Shown in pieces: positions 44,475 to 54,018 of a DNA stretch of 64,000 nt. Source of the stretch: Flammeovirgaceae bacterium 311 (GTDB lineage: Bacteria > Bacteroidota > Bacteroidia > Cytophagales > Cyclobacteriaceae). Made by a program: the position numbers and the translations under genes. The stretch covers positions 6,030,001-6,094,000 of the forward strand of contig CP004371.1 of the NCBI GenBank assembly GCA_000597885.1. Direction: 5' to 3'. Below the pieces are notes generated by a model. That model made no database searches and was not told the origin of the DNA. It saw only the letters and a list, made by a program, of their open reading frames with translations. Within the stretch, counting starts at the first letter, position 1. Every line of letters starts with the position of its first letter.

Positions 44475-47400
44475 TTAGCGGGTCAGTACAAGCTTATGGC
44501 TGGTATTGAGGCTGGCACTCCGGATACGAAGATAATAAATGCCGGCGGGTAAGTCGGGTACCTGTAAGGTATAAATTTGATTTAACGTATTTGGAAAGTT
44601 ATTCCGGCTGATAAATGACCCGCTGGTGTTGAATATTTCCACGACCACCTCTTCTCCCTGCGGGTTTTCCATGTTAAAAAACAGGTTAAATTCACCCTTT
44701 GCCGGGTTCGGGTAGAGCGATACGCTATTGCGCTCCGGCAGGGGCGCAGGTGTGGGCTGCTCAGAGAGGAAGAACTCAATTTCATCTACATAAACGGCTG
44801 CTTCATTTTGCCCTTTGGCTACAAAGGCAATGCGCACATTTGCCTCACCCACCAGCTGCTGCAGGCTGATAAAATCTCTGTGCCAGCTGCCGGTGGCCGC
44901 AGGCTCCTGCGGGGCTGCCTGTGTATCAGGGTTCAGCTCGCTGTACGCTTTCTGCCACAGGCTGATGGGCCAGGTAAGCCCATTATCTTGAGAGGCCAGA
45001 ATTTGCAGCGATACATCACCATTGCCCCCGGCATAATACCAAAACTGCATACCGGCAACAGAGGTGTTGCTGATGTCCAGCCTGGGGCTCGACAGCCATT
45101 TTTCGTGCAGGCGCGGACTGCCGGAAAATTGTGCTGCCGCAGCATGATTGGGGACACTCCCGGCCTTGACGTACGGTCCTGTAACTTCCTGCGTTTCCCA
45201 GCCGCTATAATCGGGCAGCGGGCTTACGGAGGTCCACTGTGTGTTCTCGAAGGTAGTGGCCAGAAAGCTTTCCCGCATGGGCAGCGTGCTGGTAGCGGGG
45301 TTAATGGCAAACTGCCTCCTGATCGTATTGTCGATGGCGGCCCCGTCTGTTTCATTATTGGGGGAGTGCACCTGCAGTTCCAGCAGGTGCTGTCCTTCGG
45401 GTAGTATGGGCAATACTCCCAGGGAAACTGGCATCTTTTGCTGTGCCCCCAGCGCTATATCTCTAATCTTTACCTCTCTTAAAGGACTGCCGTTCAGCGT
45501 GAGCTGCAGCACAAAGGAATAAATGGTATCGATGCCCTGGTTTTTGATTTCGGCCCTGATGGCGCTGGAGCTGTTGCCAAAAACCGGCGTAGGCTGCAGC
45601 AATTCTGAAAGGGCTATGTTCAGGGGTGCGGCAATGGTGTTGGAAATGCTGATGTTGTCGAGGTACATATTATTGCCGTAATCGTTTACGCCTGCAAACA
45701 GTACCTGCACGTTGTCCATGCCTGCATAAGCCGAAAGATCGAGCTCAATGGTGCGCCAGTGCGATTCGTTGGCGGGCTCGAAGGGTGAGTTACTGGCCGC
45801 TGCGGTGGCGAGGGCCTCGCCGGAGGCTTCAAAGATCAGCTCTGCTGTCTGCAGATTGCTGCGGCAATCGGTGGTGACGTATACTTTCAGGCCGTCGTTG
45901 CTGGTATTCTGATAGCGTGCATGGGCTATATCGAAGCTAAGGTAGGCCCTTTCTTCATGCCGCAGGTCCATGATGGGACTGGCCAGGATGTCCTGCTGGC
46001 CGATGGCTTCATACTCGTAGAAATTCAGGAAAGCAGCCGTATTGTCGGGGGTAATGCCATTGGATACATTGGCCAGCTGCCAGGTAAAGCCAAAGTCGGG
46101 ATTGCCAATGGTAAAAGGGCTAAGGCCGCCCTCAAACTGCTGGTTGATGGGGAGGGTGGTTTTCAGGGGCACCACAATTTCTGCCAGGGCTGTATTGTTG
46201 GTGCTTTTATTGTCGGGGCCTGCATTGGTTTGGGTAATGGTGGCCGAAACAAGCTGCTGTCCGGCCGTAGCGAACTGGAGGTCGTCCAGCTCCAGGTCTA
46301 AGCTTTCCAGGTAAGCCAGGTTTGTACTGAGGGTGTAGGTTTTTACCAGTTCAGGCCCTACTTTCAGCTCTATTTTAACATCTGTTACCTGTGTATTACC
46401 ATAGTTGCGCAGCTGCAGGGAAGGTTTATAGCTGCCGTTGCAGTGCTGAATGGGGGTAAGCTGCAGTGCTTTGATGCCGGCATCGTTGGCAACGGTGGTA
46501 GGCTCCAGCTTTCCGCTTGAGTTGTGGAGGTCTTTGCGGCGGGGACTGTTTTGCAGCACCACATGCAGGCGCTCCTTCTGGCCGGTGGTGAAGAGCGACA
46601 TGCAGCCATCGTCGGTATAATCCATGTAGTTCTGGTACATGGCCAGGCCGCCGGTACAGCTGCTTTTGGAAGTGGTGGCAGGGCAGCCCTTGTGTGAGTT
46701 GTCGATCAGGGGCGTGTCTGATACAAAATCATCCTTGCTGCAGTTGCCGTCTCCCCAGATGTGGCGCAGGCCTAAATAGTGGCCAATTTCGTGTGTGGCG
46801 GTGCGGCCCTTGCTGGAGCTTAGGGCCCGGTAGCCGGTGCCCAGGTAGCGGTAGTCGATCACCACCCCATCAGTTTCCTCGGCAATATCACTAAAGTTAA
46901 GGCCCGATAAACGATCGGATTGCGGGAACTGCGCCCAGCCGATGACGGGGCTGGAGAGTTCTGCCGAATAAAGGTTCAGGTATTTGGTGGCGGGCCAGTG
47001 GCTGAGGCTTTTCAGGTTAATGTCTTTGGCCTGCGACCAGTTGCCTTCCGTAGCGGCAACCCGTACAATGCCGGTGGTGGGCAGGCCTTCGGGGTCCTGT
47101 TTTGCCAGTACAAATTCTATTTCAGTATCGGCTGCCAGGCTTTTGAATTCAGCAGGAAGCTTATCAATGGAGCTGATGTTTCTGGCTCTGAAATCATCGT
47201 TCAGGATTTTGAGCTGCGAAAGGATCTGCTCATCGGGAATGTTGGTGCCTGTGCCCACTGCCTCGCCCCGGTGTATAACGTGCACCACCACCGGTATGAC
47301 AAATTTGGCTTCGGCATCAGTACCTGCTGGATGGATCTGCTGGCCGGAGAGCTTCTTTTTGTGCTGGAGCCACTTTTCAAATTCAGCTTCCTCATCGAAA

Positions 47401-47513
47401 ACCACCGGTTCCAGCTCCTGCAGCTGCTTTTGAAAGAGCACGGTTGCACACTTCTCCTGGGCCTGCAGGAAGAAGGGGAACAAACATAAACCGATGCCTA
47501 GCAATATTTTCAT
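44475..47513 (-). CDS. Secreted M43-family zinc metalloprotease with type IX sorting domain
   Basis: The 1012-residue product has a signal peptide (to about 'FFLQAQ'), a pappalysin/M43 catalytic domain with 'HEIGHYLGLRHIWGDGNC' (zinc ligands His 241, 245 and 251), CARDB-like and jelly-roll (choice-of-anchor) regions ('AAFLNFYEYEAIGQQDILAS', 'MDNVQVLFAGVNDYGNNMYL'), and a C-terminal T9SS sorting domain ('VSLYPNPAKGEFNLFFN', 'LPAGIYYLRIRS'). It resembles cytophagalysin and ulilysin-type enzymes, probably calcium-dependent and extracellular. Confidence 0.92.
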   Translation of the reverse strand: MKILLGIGLCLFPFFLQAQEKCATVLFQKQLQELEPVVFDEEAEFEKWLQHKKKLSGQQIHPAGTDAEAKFVIPVVVHVIHRGEAVGTGTNIPDEQILSQLKILNDDFRARNISSIDKLPAEFKSLAADTEIEFVLAKQDPEGLPTTGIVRVAATEGNWSQAKDINLKSLSHWPATKYLNLYSAELSSPVIGWAQFPQSDRLSGLNFSDIAEETDGVVIDYRYLGTGYRALSSSKGRTATHEIGHYLGLRHIWGDGNCSKDDFVSDTPLIDNSHKGCPATTSKSSCTGGLAMYQNYMDYTDDGCMSLFTTGQKERLHVVLQNSPRRKDLHNSSGKLEPTTVANDAGIKALQLTPIQHCNGSYKPSLQLRNYGNTQVTDVKIELKVGPELVKTYTLSTNLAYLESLDLELDDLQFATAGQQLVSATITQTNAGPDNKSTNNTALAEIVVPLKTTLPINQQFEGGLSPFTIGNPDFGFTWQLANVSNGITPDNTAAFLNFYEYEAIGQQDILASPIMDLRHEERAYLSFDIAHARYQNTSNDGLKVYVTTDCRSNLQTAELIFEASGEALATAAASNSPFEPANESHWRTIELDLSAYAGMDNVQVLFAGVNDYGNNMYLDNISISNTIAAPLNIALSELLQPTPVFGNSSSAIRAEIKNQGIDTIYSFVLQLTLNGSPLREVKIRDIALGAQQKMPVSLGVLPILPEGQHLLELQVHSPNNETDGAAIDNTIRRQFAINPATSTLPMRESFLATTFENTQWTSVSPLPDYSGWETQEVTGPYVKAGSVPNHAAAAQFSGSPRLHEKWLSSPRLDISNTSVAGMQFWYYAGGNGDVSLQILASQDNGLTWPISLWQKAYSELNPDTQAAPQEPAATGSWHRDFISLQQLVGEANVRIAFVAKGQNEAAVYVDEIEFFLSEQPTPAPLPERNSVSLYPNPAKGEFNLFFNMENPQGEEVVVEIFNTSGSFISRNNFPNTLNQIYTLQVPDLPAGIYYLRIRSASLNTSHKLVLTR

Positions 47514-47659
47514 TACAGAAAGGGCAGAGACTGTTATCTCTCCGGACTTATGATAACCAGTTTAATGGCTTTTGGTTGATGGGATTTTTCCAGTATAGTT
47601 TCAGCTTACTTTCAAGCTAACAACTCTGTTATGCGTTGTAGTATGCTGATTGTTAAATA

Positions 47660-47693
47660 TAAAAAAAAATCCCCCGGAATTTTCCCCGGGGGC
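47660..47693 (-). terminator. Terminator of the mrp-nifU operon
   Basis: On the minus strand CCCCCGG pairs with CCGGGGG around an 8-base loop and is followed by A and nine T. It lies 20 bp beyond the NifU-like stop codon. Confidence 0.88.
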
Positions 47694-47712
47694 AATATTT
47701 TTGATCCATTAC

Positions 47713-47973
47713 CTAATTGGCACTGGCAGGGGTCAGGTTTACAGCTACTACGCCTTTTACCTGTGGCACTTCCCGGCGAATGGCTTCTTCTATACCGGCC
47801 CGGAACGTCATGGCCGACATGGGGCAGGTGCCGCAGGCACCCTGCAGCTCCAGGCGAACCACAAGTTCTGGTGTTATTTCAAGCACCTTCACATTGCCGC
47901 CGTCTGCCTCCAGGTAGGGCCTGATGCCCCCCAAAGCAAGTTCTACTGCGTCGTATAATTGATCTGGCTCCAT
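47713..47973 (-). CDS. NifU-like Fe-S scaffold protein
   Basis: The 86-residue product is a stand-alone NifU C-terminal domain: 'ALGGIRPYLEADGGNVKVLE' and 'GACGTCPMSAMTFRAGIEEA' with the C-G-T-C motif that binds a bridging 4Fe-4S cluster. I chose the ATG at 47971-47973, 4 bp after the mrp stop, over a TTG inside mrp. It lies directly downstream of the Mrp ATPase, and together they probably load and carry Fe-S clusters. Confidence 0.92.
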   Translation of the reverse strand: MEPDQLYDAVELALGGIRPYLEADGGNVKVLEITPELVVRLELQGACGTCPMSAMTFRAGIEEAIRREVPQVKGVVAVNLTPASAN

Positions 47974-47977
47974 ATTG

Positions 47978-49069
47978 CTACTGTAGTTGTACAACCTTGG
48001 TTTGTTCTGTGTTTGCGTTACGAATGGCGATCTGGCGTGCTAGTGTTTCAGCTATTACCTGAAATGCTTCTGCGGAGGCATCGTGCTTTAGCACAGATGG
48101 ATAACCGCTGTCGCCACTCTCACGGATGCTCTGCACCAGGGGTACCTGCCCCAGGAGTGGCACTCCATATTTATCGGCCAGCTGCTGCCCGCCCTCCTTA
48201 CCAAAAATATAGTATTTATGGTCGGGCAGTTCGGCAGGAGTAAAATACGCCATATTCTCCACGATACCCAATACCGGCACATTTATTTGTGGCTGCCTGA
48301 ACATGGCCACTGCTTTGCGTGCATCGGCAACGGCTACTTTCTGGGGAGTGGTTACCACCACCGCTCCGGTAACAGGCACGGTTTGTACCAGGCTCAGGTG
48401 GATGTCTGAAGTGCCGGGGGGCAGGTCGATGAGCAGGTAATCCAGTTCTCCCCAGCGGGTATCGCCCAGAAACTGGCGCAGCGCCTGGCTGGCCATGGGG
48501 CCGCGCCATACCACCGCATGATCGGCAGGGGTGAGCAGGCCTATCGAAATAAGCTTTACCCCATACTGCTCAATGGGGATGATGTACGTTTTGCCGCTTT
48601 CCTGCTCCATTCCGGGCTGCTCATGCTCGCAATTGAACATGATGTGCTGCGACGGGCCAAAAATATCGGCATCTATCAGGCCTACTTTGGCACCGGTTCT
48701 GGCCAGCGCCACGGCCAGGTTGGCAGTTACGGTAGATTTACCCACGCCACCTTTGCCTGAGGCAATGGCAATTATATTTTTTACCTGTGGCAGCAGCGGG
48801 GCATTGGAACGGGTGCTGGTAACTCTGGAGCTCATGTGGATGTCCAGGTCCAGGTCCGTGCCAAAGGCTGCTTCCAGTGCTTTTACGCACTCCAGGCGTA
48901 TAAATTCTTTCAGGGGACAAGCCGGGGTGGTCAGAACCACAACAAAGCTGATGGTTTTCTGGTGTACCTGCAGCTTTTCGATCATGCCCAGGGTCACCAG
49001 GTCCTGTTTCAGGTCAGGATCCTGAACGGTGCCTAAGGCGGCTAATACTTGTTCTTTGGTGATACTCAT
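47978..49069 (-). CDS. Mrp/NBP35-family Fe-S cluster carrier ATPase
   Basis: The 363-residue product has an N-terminal DUF59/MIP18 domain ('VQDPDLKQDLVTLGMIEKLQ', 'TTPACPLKEF') and a P-loop ATPase with the deviant Walker A 'ASGKGGVGKSTVTANLA', 'GLIDADIFGPSQHIM' and 'LDYLLIDLPPGTSDIHL'. Mrp (ApbC) proteins carry 4Fe-4S clusters to apo-enzymes. No C-x-x-C is obvious near the C-terminus ('GIVENMAYFTPAELPDHKYY'); many Bacteroidetes members have C-P there, so cluster binding may differ. Confidence 0.92.
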   Translation of the reverse strand: MSITKEQVLAALGTVQDPDLKQDLVTLGMIEKLQVHQKTISFVVVLTTPACPLKEFIRLECVKALEAAFGTDLDLDIHMSSRVTSTRSNAPLLPQVKNIIAIASGKGGVGKSTVTANLAVALARTGAKVGLIDADIFGPSQHIMFNCEHEQPGMEQESGKTYIIPIEQYGVKLISIGLLTPADHAVVWRGPMASQALRQFLGDTRWGELDYLLIDLPPGTSDIHLSLVQTVPVTGAVVVTTPQKVAVADARKAVAMFRQPQINVPVLGIVENMAYFTPAELPDHKYYIFGKEGGQQLADKYGVPLLGQVPLVQSIRESGDSGYPSVLKHDASAEAFQVIAETLARQIAIRNANTEQTKVVQLQ

Positions 49070-49280
49070 GCTTGCTTAAATCTTGTAGCGGGGGTTCCGC
49101 CGGAACTGGTCCGCCGGGAACTGCAACACCTCTGCAACAAACCTTTCTGCAAAATAGTGCTGGCCGCGGGGGCAAAGATAGGGGTTAATATGCTAATTCT
49201 TTAATGTGGCGGTTCGGCGCTGCAACAAATGTGGTAATGGGGGCTGCAGTGGGAGATAGAGTATTGTTGATTACTGATAT

Positions 49281-49464
49281 GCAGCGGCCCCTGTAGCGTC
49301 GATGCATGCATCGACGTGGTTAGATGAGCCAGCAAAGTTTCTGTTCCATCTTATATTATAGATGCAAAGCGATAAACATAATTTTGAAAATTCTTGAAAT
49401 TCTTTTTCTTCCCCTTTAACCGCCGCCACGCCGATGCGTGCATCGGCGCTACAGGGGTCGCTGC
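49281..49464. repeat. MITE-like / paired REP element, copy 2
   Basis: Same ends as the element at 37949: left gcagcggcccctgtagcg followed by tcgatgcatgcatcgacg, right ccgatgcgtgcatcggc followed by gctacaggggtcgctgc. The interior of about 100 bp is AT-rich and differs from copy 1. It lies in the gap upstream of priA. Confidence 0.8.
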
Positions 49465-49578
49465 ATGAAAACGAACCACAGCAATAATTCAACGACTGTC
49501 CTTTCATTAGCACATCAGCACATTAAAAAATTAGCACATTAACCCTTACCTTTACCCATTGTAGAAAGAGCAACCAAC

Positions 49579-52101
49579 GTGCAGCAACTGGAATTTAATA
49601 TCTCTGAGGGTGGGGGTGAGCGGCAAACGCTTTTTTGCGATGTACTGCTGCCGGTGCCCGTGCCAAAACTCTTTACCTATCGTGTGCCTTTTGACCTGAA
49701 CGATACCCTGCTACCGGGTTGCCGGGTGGTGGTGCAGTTCGGGAAAAAGAAAATATTAACGGGTATTGTGGCCGAGGTGCACGACCGCATACCCGAGGCT
49801 TATGATGCCCGCCTGCTGCTGGAGCAGCTCGATGAGCAGCCTATCGTACAGCCGGTGCAGCTGAAGCTGTTTCAGTGGATGGCTGATTATTATATGTGTA
49901 CCCCGGGAGAGGTACTGAATGTTGCCCTGCCCACGGGCCTGAAGCTTAGCAGCCAGTCGCAGGTACAGCTTCACCCCGATTTTAGCTACCGCACCACCGA
50001 GCATACCTTTAACGAAAAGGAAAAGCTGCTGCTGGACAGTTTACAGCAAAACCAGAGCATGTCTTATGCCGATGTAGAGGCACTGCTGGGGCAGAAAACA
50101 CTCTACCAGCTGTTTAAGAACCTGCTGGCGAAAGAGGCCATCCTGCTGTTTGAACAGGTGCAGGAAAAATACAAGCCGAAAACGGTGCGCAAGGTACGCC
50201 TGCAGGAGGGACTGGTGCAGGACCGGAATAGCCTGGAGGCCCTGTTCAAGGCTTTAGAAAGCCATCCCAAGCAGTCGGATGTGCTGCTGAAATACCTGCG
50301 CGAGGTGCCGGTGCTGCAGCACCCGGAGCGTAATGCAAGCGGCCTTACCAAGGCAGAACTGGTAGATGCACAGATCTCACCCTCCTCGGTACGAACCCTG
50401 GTGAAAAACGGGGTGCTGGAGGAGTTTGAAGAGACCGTTCCCCGCTTCTGGATACCCGATGGCGACAGCAGCATTGACATTCGCCTGACGGAAGACCAGC
50501 AAAAGGCCCGGCAGCAGATCCTGGAGCATTTCGAAGACAAGGATACCGTGCTGCTGCATGGCATTACAGGCTCGGGTAAAACAGAGCTCTACATCTCCCT
50601 GATCCGTGAGGCGCTGGACAATGGCGTGCAGGTGCTTTACCTGCTGCCCGAGATTGCCCTCACCACCCAGATTGTAGGCCGGCTCAAGAAGATCTTTGGC
50701 GGGCAAATGGGGGTGTACCACAGCCGTTTTTCTGATAACGAACGGGTGGAGGTTTGGCAGGGGGTGCTGAATGGCAGCTTTCCGCTGGTGGTGGGGGTGC
50801 GGTCTTCCATCTTCCTGCCCTTTCACAACCTGGGTCTGATTATTGTGGATGAAGAGCACGAGACCTCCTACAAGCAATATGATCCTGCCCCGCGTTACCA
50901 TGCCCGCGATACGGCCCTGGTGCTCTCCAAAATGCATGGCGGCAAAACCCTGCTAGGTTCGGCCACGCCTTCTGTAGAAAGCTACTACCAGGCCGAAAAT
51001 GATAAGTATGGGCTGGTGGAGCTGACCAAACGTTATGCCGATGCCCAGCTGCCCCTGATAGAGCTGGCCGATACCCGCGTGGCACAGAAGCACAAAACCA
51101 TGAAGGCCATGTTTACCCAGCAGCTGGTGGAGGCCCTGAAGAATGTGGTGGAGCGCAGGGAGCAGGCCATTGTCTTCCAGAACAGGAGGGGCTATGCGCC
51201 CTACATCAACTGCGAGGAATGCAGCTGGATACCCAAATGTGTAAACTGTGCCGTAAGCCTTACCTACCACATGCAGGCCAATGAACTTCGCTGCCACTAT
51301 TGCGGACTCAAGGAGTATGTACCAACGGCCTGCCCGGCCTGTGGCTCGCATAAAATAAAAACTGTGGGCTATGGCACCGAAAAGCTGGAGGAAAGCCTGC
51401 GCCTGCTGGTGCCCGAGGCTACCGTAGAGCGTATGGACCTGGACACCACCCGCCGCAAAAACAGCTTCCAAACCTTGTTCGATAGCTTTGGAGAGGGTAA
51501 GATCGATATCCTGGTAGGTACCCAGATGGTAAGCAAAGGCCTGGATTTTGAGGGCGTAACACTCGTGGGCATTTTCGATGCCGACCGCATGCTGCACTAC
51601 CCCGATTTCCGCTCGCACGAACGTACCTACCAGCTGGTAACCCAGGTGGCGGGCCGGGCAGGGCGCAGCAAGAAGCCGGGCAAGGTGATCATCCAGACCT
51701 CGAACCTGGAGCAGCCTATCCTGGAGCGCATCATCCAGTCGGATTACGGAGGGGTGTACCGCAACGAGATCCGGGAGCGGCGGGAGTATTTCTACCCGCC
51801 CTTCAGCAGGCTTATCAGGCTGGTGGTGCGGCATAGCGAAAAAGACCTGGCCGAAGCGGCTGCCAAAGAGCTGGCAGCCCGCCTGCAGCATAAGCTGGGC
51901 AAAGAGCGGGTGCTGGGGCCGGAAGAACCCCTGGTGGGCCGCATCAGGGGCCTGTACCTGATGCACATTACCATCAAGCTGGAGCGCCAGGGCATCGACA
52001 TGCAGGGCGTAAAACAGTTTATTGCAGCGCAAAGCCAGGAACTCGTGAGCCAGAAAGACTATAAAAAAGTAGAGGTAGTACCCGATGTAGATCCTTATTA
52101 A
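49579..52101 (+). CDS. priA: Primosomal protein N' (PriA helicase)
   Basis: The 840-residue product starts at GTG 49579 and has the 3' DNA-binding domain ('VLLPVPVPKLFTYRVPFDLN'), the helicase Walker A 'LHGITGSGKTELYISL', 'IIVDEEHETSYKQYD', and the zinc-binding insert with four C-x-x-C-like pairs ('CEECSWIPKCVNC', 'CHYCGLKEYVPTACPACG'), then 'GTQMVSKGLDFEGV'. PriA reloads the replisome at stalled forks. All metal ligands and ATPase residues are present. The length is slightly over E. coli PriA (732). Confidence 0.95.
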   Translation: MQQLEFNISEGGGERQTLFCDVLLPVPVPKLFTYRVPFDLNDTLLPGCRVVVQFGKKKILTGIVAEVHDRIPEAYDARLLLEQLDEQPIVQPVQLKLFQWMADYYMCTPGEVLNVALPTGLKLSSQSQVQLHPDFSYRTTEHTFNEKEKLLLDSLQQNQSMSYADVEALLGQKTLYQLFKNLLAKEAILLFEQVQEKYKPKTVRKVRLQEGLVQDRNSLEALFKALESHPKQSDVLLKYLREVPVLQHPERNASGLTKAELVDAQISPSSVRTLVKNGVLEEFEETVPRFWIPDGDSSIDIRLTEDQQKARQQILEHFEDKDTVLLHGITGSGKTELYISLIREALDNGVQVLYLLPEIALTTQIVGRLKKIFGGQMGVYHSRFSDNERVEVWQGVLNGSFPLVVGVRSSIFLPFHNLGLIIVDEEHETSYKQYDPAPRYHARDTALVLSKMHGGKTLLGSATPSVESYYQAENDKYGLVELTKRYADAQLPLIELADTRVAQKHKTMKAMFTQQLVEALKNVVERREQAIVFQNRRGYAPYINCEECSWIPKCVNCAVSLTYHMQANELRCHYCGLKEYVPTACPACGSHKIKTVGYGTEKLEESLRLLVPEATVERMDLDTTRRKNSFQTLFDSFGEGKIDILVGTQMVSKGLDFEGVTLVGIFDADRMLHYPDFRSHERTYQLVTQVAGRAGRSKKPGKVIIQTSNLEQPILERIIQSDYGGVYRNEIRERREYFYPPFSRLIRLVVRHSEKDLAEAAAKELAARLQHKLGKERVLGPEEPLVGRIRGLYLMHITIKLERQGIDMQGVKQFIAAQSQELVSQKDYKKVEVVPDVDPY

Positions 52102-52141
52102 TTGTAATGGTTTGATAATCTCACAGAACTTTTTTAGCTGA

Positions 52142-53209
52142 ATGAAAGAAAGCAAGCGATTACATGCCCTGGATTATCTCCGGGGACTGGCGGCCCTGGG
52201 CATCATGATCTACCACTACCTGAGCTGGGAGTATAGTACTTTCGAGGCTGATACTTTTCTGGGCAGAACAGGCATATACGGGGTGGCTGTTTTCTATGTG
52301 TTGAGCGGGTTAACGCTTTATCATGTGTACTACCCCAACATAAAAACTGATTTTGGCAGCTTCAGGGACTTTTACATTAAGCGCATCTTCAGGATTTTTC
52401 CGCTGCTCTGGCTGGTTATGCTCATTACCATTTACATCGCCGAGAAAAAACCAGATGGCTATAAGATCTTCCTTAATTTTACAGGCCTTTTTAGTGTGCT
52501 GGAGTGGGATGAATACATAGGTGTCGGGGTATGGTCTATTGGCAATGAGCTGGTGTTTTATGCTTTTTTTGCGCTCTTTATCATCTTCAGCAAAAAGCAA
52601 AAAGTAGTGTTTTATGCGCTGTGTACTGCAATCCTGGGGCTGCACCTCTACTTTGCTTTTTTTGTTTTACAGGAGCAGGCCGATCTTAGCAAACAGTGGT
52701 CGATTTATGTAAACCCCCTCAACCAGGTATTTTTATTCCTGGGTGGCTACCTGATGGGCTGGTGGTGGCAGGGGCAGGAGGTGCCCCCTTACCTTACTTA
52801 TCTGCTACTGGCAGTGGCGGTTGCTGCCTTTATTTTTTATCCGGTAGAGGGCGATCAGATACACCTGGTAACCGGCACCAACAGGCTGGTATTCACGGCA
52901 ATCTGCTTGCTGTTGTGTTTTGCCTTTTACAAAATTGATGTAGCGCTTCCGCACTTCCTGCATCAAAAGCTAAGGATGCTGGGCGAAGCCAGCTATTCGG
53001 TCTACCTGCTGCATCCGATCGTGCTCCATTATGTAAAGCTGGCGTTTGCTGCCATGGGCGCACAGTACTTCTCCTTATCGCTTCCTGCCCAGCTCTACCT
53101 TTCGGGATTGATCACCCTCTTATTAAGCCACCAGGTGTACACCCGCTTTGAAAAGCTGTTCATGCGTGCAGGAAAATCAGCGGCAGATATTTACCGCCCG
53201 GCCTTGTAG
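52142..53209 (+). CDS. Acyltransferase 3 family membrane protein
   Basis: The 355-residue product has about ten membrane helices and the family N-terminal motif 'LDYLRGLAALGIMIYHYLSW' with the conserved His in Y-H-Y, plus 'RIFRIFPLLWLVML'. It ends with a helix and basic tail. These enzymes O-acetylate or O-acylate surface sugars and lipids. It starts 40 bp after priA. Confidence 0.88.
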   Translation: MKESKRLHALDYLRGLAALGIMIYHYLSWEYSTFEADTFLGRTGIYGVAVFYVLSGLTLYHVYYPNIKTDFGSFRDFYIKRIFRIFPLLWLVMLITIYIAEKKPDGYKIFLNFTGLFSVLEWDEYIGVGVWSIGNELVFYAFFALFIIFSKKQKVVFYALCTAILGLHLYFAFFVLQEQADLSKQWSIYVNPLNQVFLFLGGYLMGWWWQGQEVPPYLTYLLLAVAVAAFIFYPVEGDQIHLVTGTNRLVFTAICLLLCFAFYKIDVALPHFLHQKLRMLGEASYSVYLLHPIVLHYVKLAFAAMGAQYFSLSLPAQLYLSGLITLLLSHQVYTRFEKLFMRAGKSAADIYRPAL

Positions 53210-53301
53210 GAGGGATCTTTATATGCCGGATCGATCCAGGAGCTGTTCTTCCTGCAGGATTACCCGTAGCTCAAAGTCCTGATGATCAATAAATACTATC
53301 C

Positions 53302-53865
53302 TTAATGCCTGATGCCAATAGGGCCGCAGGCTATTTTGGGGTTGTTGTGGGGGTGGTTCTGGTGGTTGGGGTCGCACTCCATCATAAAATCTTCTGGCTG
53401 TTCGTGCAGCATGATCATTTTGCCTGTAATATCCAGGGGAGAACCATCGCCAATGGCCCATAGGTTAGTACGGAGGCTGAGGGTGCCGCTGCCATCTGCC
53501 CCTATTTCAATATTGCCCACATCGCCCAGATAGGGCCTGCCCCAGGCTTCGCTGAGGCTGGGAACCTGGCAATAGGAGTCACTGCTGCCACCATTCCAGT
53601 GCATACCCGGGTTTTCGCAGCTGCCCTCGTGCAGGTGAACCGCATGGGAGCCTCCAGCTGCTAAACCCGATACTTTTAAATTTAGTGTAACAATGCCATC
53701 CTGCTGGTCAAAGAGGGCAGTGCCCACCAGTGCGGGTGTACTGCTATTATCAAGGCTGTAGATATCAGCCATGGCTGAGGGCGCCTTAGGTTCCGGAGGG
53801 GTTTCTTTGTTACAGGCTCCAAGCATTACCAGACTCAGGAATAAAACAGAACAGGCATTTTTCAT
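53302..53865 (-). CDS. Cu/Zn-superoxide-dismutase-like lipoprotein
   Basis: The 187-residue product (ATG 53863-53865) has a lipobox with Cys 18 ('LSLVMLGACNKE') and a SodC fold: Cu ligands in 'HAVHLHEGSC' (His 77 and 79), the bridging His 89 in 'GMHWNG', 'LGDVGNIEI' with the Zn Asp, His 144 in 'IMLHEQPEDF', and 'IACGPIG'. The two other Zn histidines are missing: the position before L-G-D is Tyr, and the preceding loop lacks His. It may be a Cu-only SOD or a non-enzymatic copper protein. A His/Asn-rich loop ('DPNHQNHPHNNP') near the end may add metal binding. Confidence 0.8.
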   Translation of the reverse strand: MKNACSVLFLSLVMLGACNKETPPEPKAPSAMADIYSLDNSSTPALVGTALFDQQDGIVTLNLKVSGLAAGGSHAVHLHEGSCENPGMHWNGGSSDSYCQVPSLSEAWGRPYLGDVGNIEIGADGSGTLSLRTNLWAIGDGSPLDITGKMIMLHEQPEDFMMECDPNHQNHPHNNPKIACGPIGIRH

Positions 53866-54018
53866 GGCAGAGGTGTTTGCTGATAATAACGTGCTTTGCA
53901 ATATTTCAGCATATTAAGCGTATGCTGACAAGTATAAAAGTTCTGTAGCAGATTTTTTCTTTACCCTTTCACCCCGGTTTTCAGGTATAGCTATTGTATG
54001 TGAGCCTGTTTTTATTTT

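Noticed and set aside
44808-45404. Plus-strand frame of 198 codons
   Set aside because: Antisense to the M43 protease gene.
50953-52155. Minus-strand frame of 400 codons
   Set aside because: It is antisense to priA, whose helicase and zinc motifs are unmistakable.
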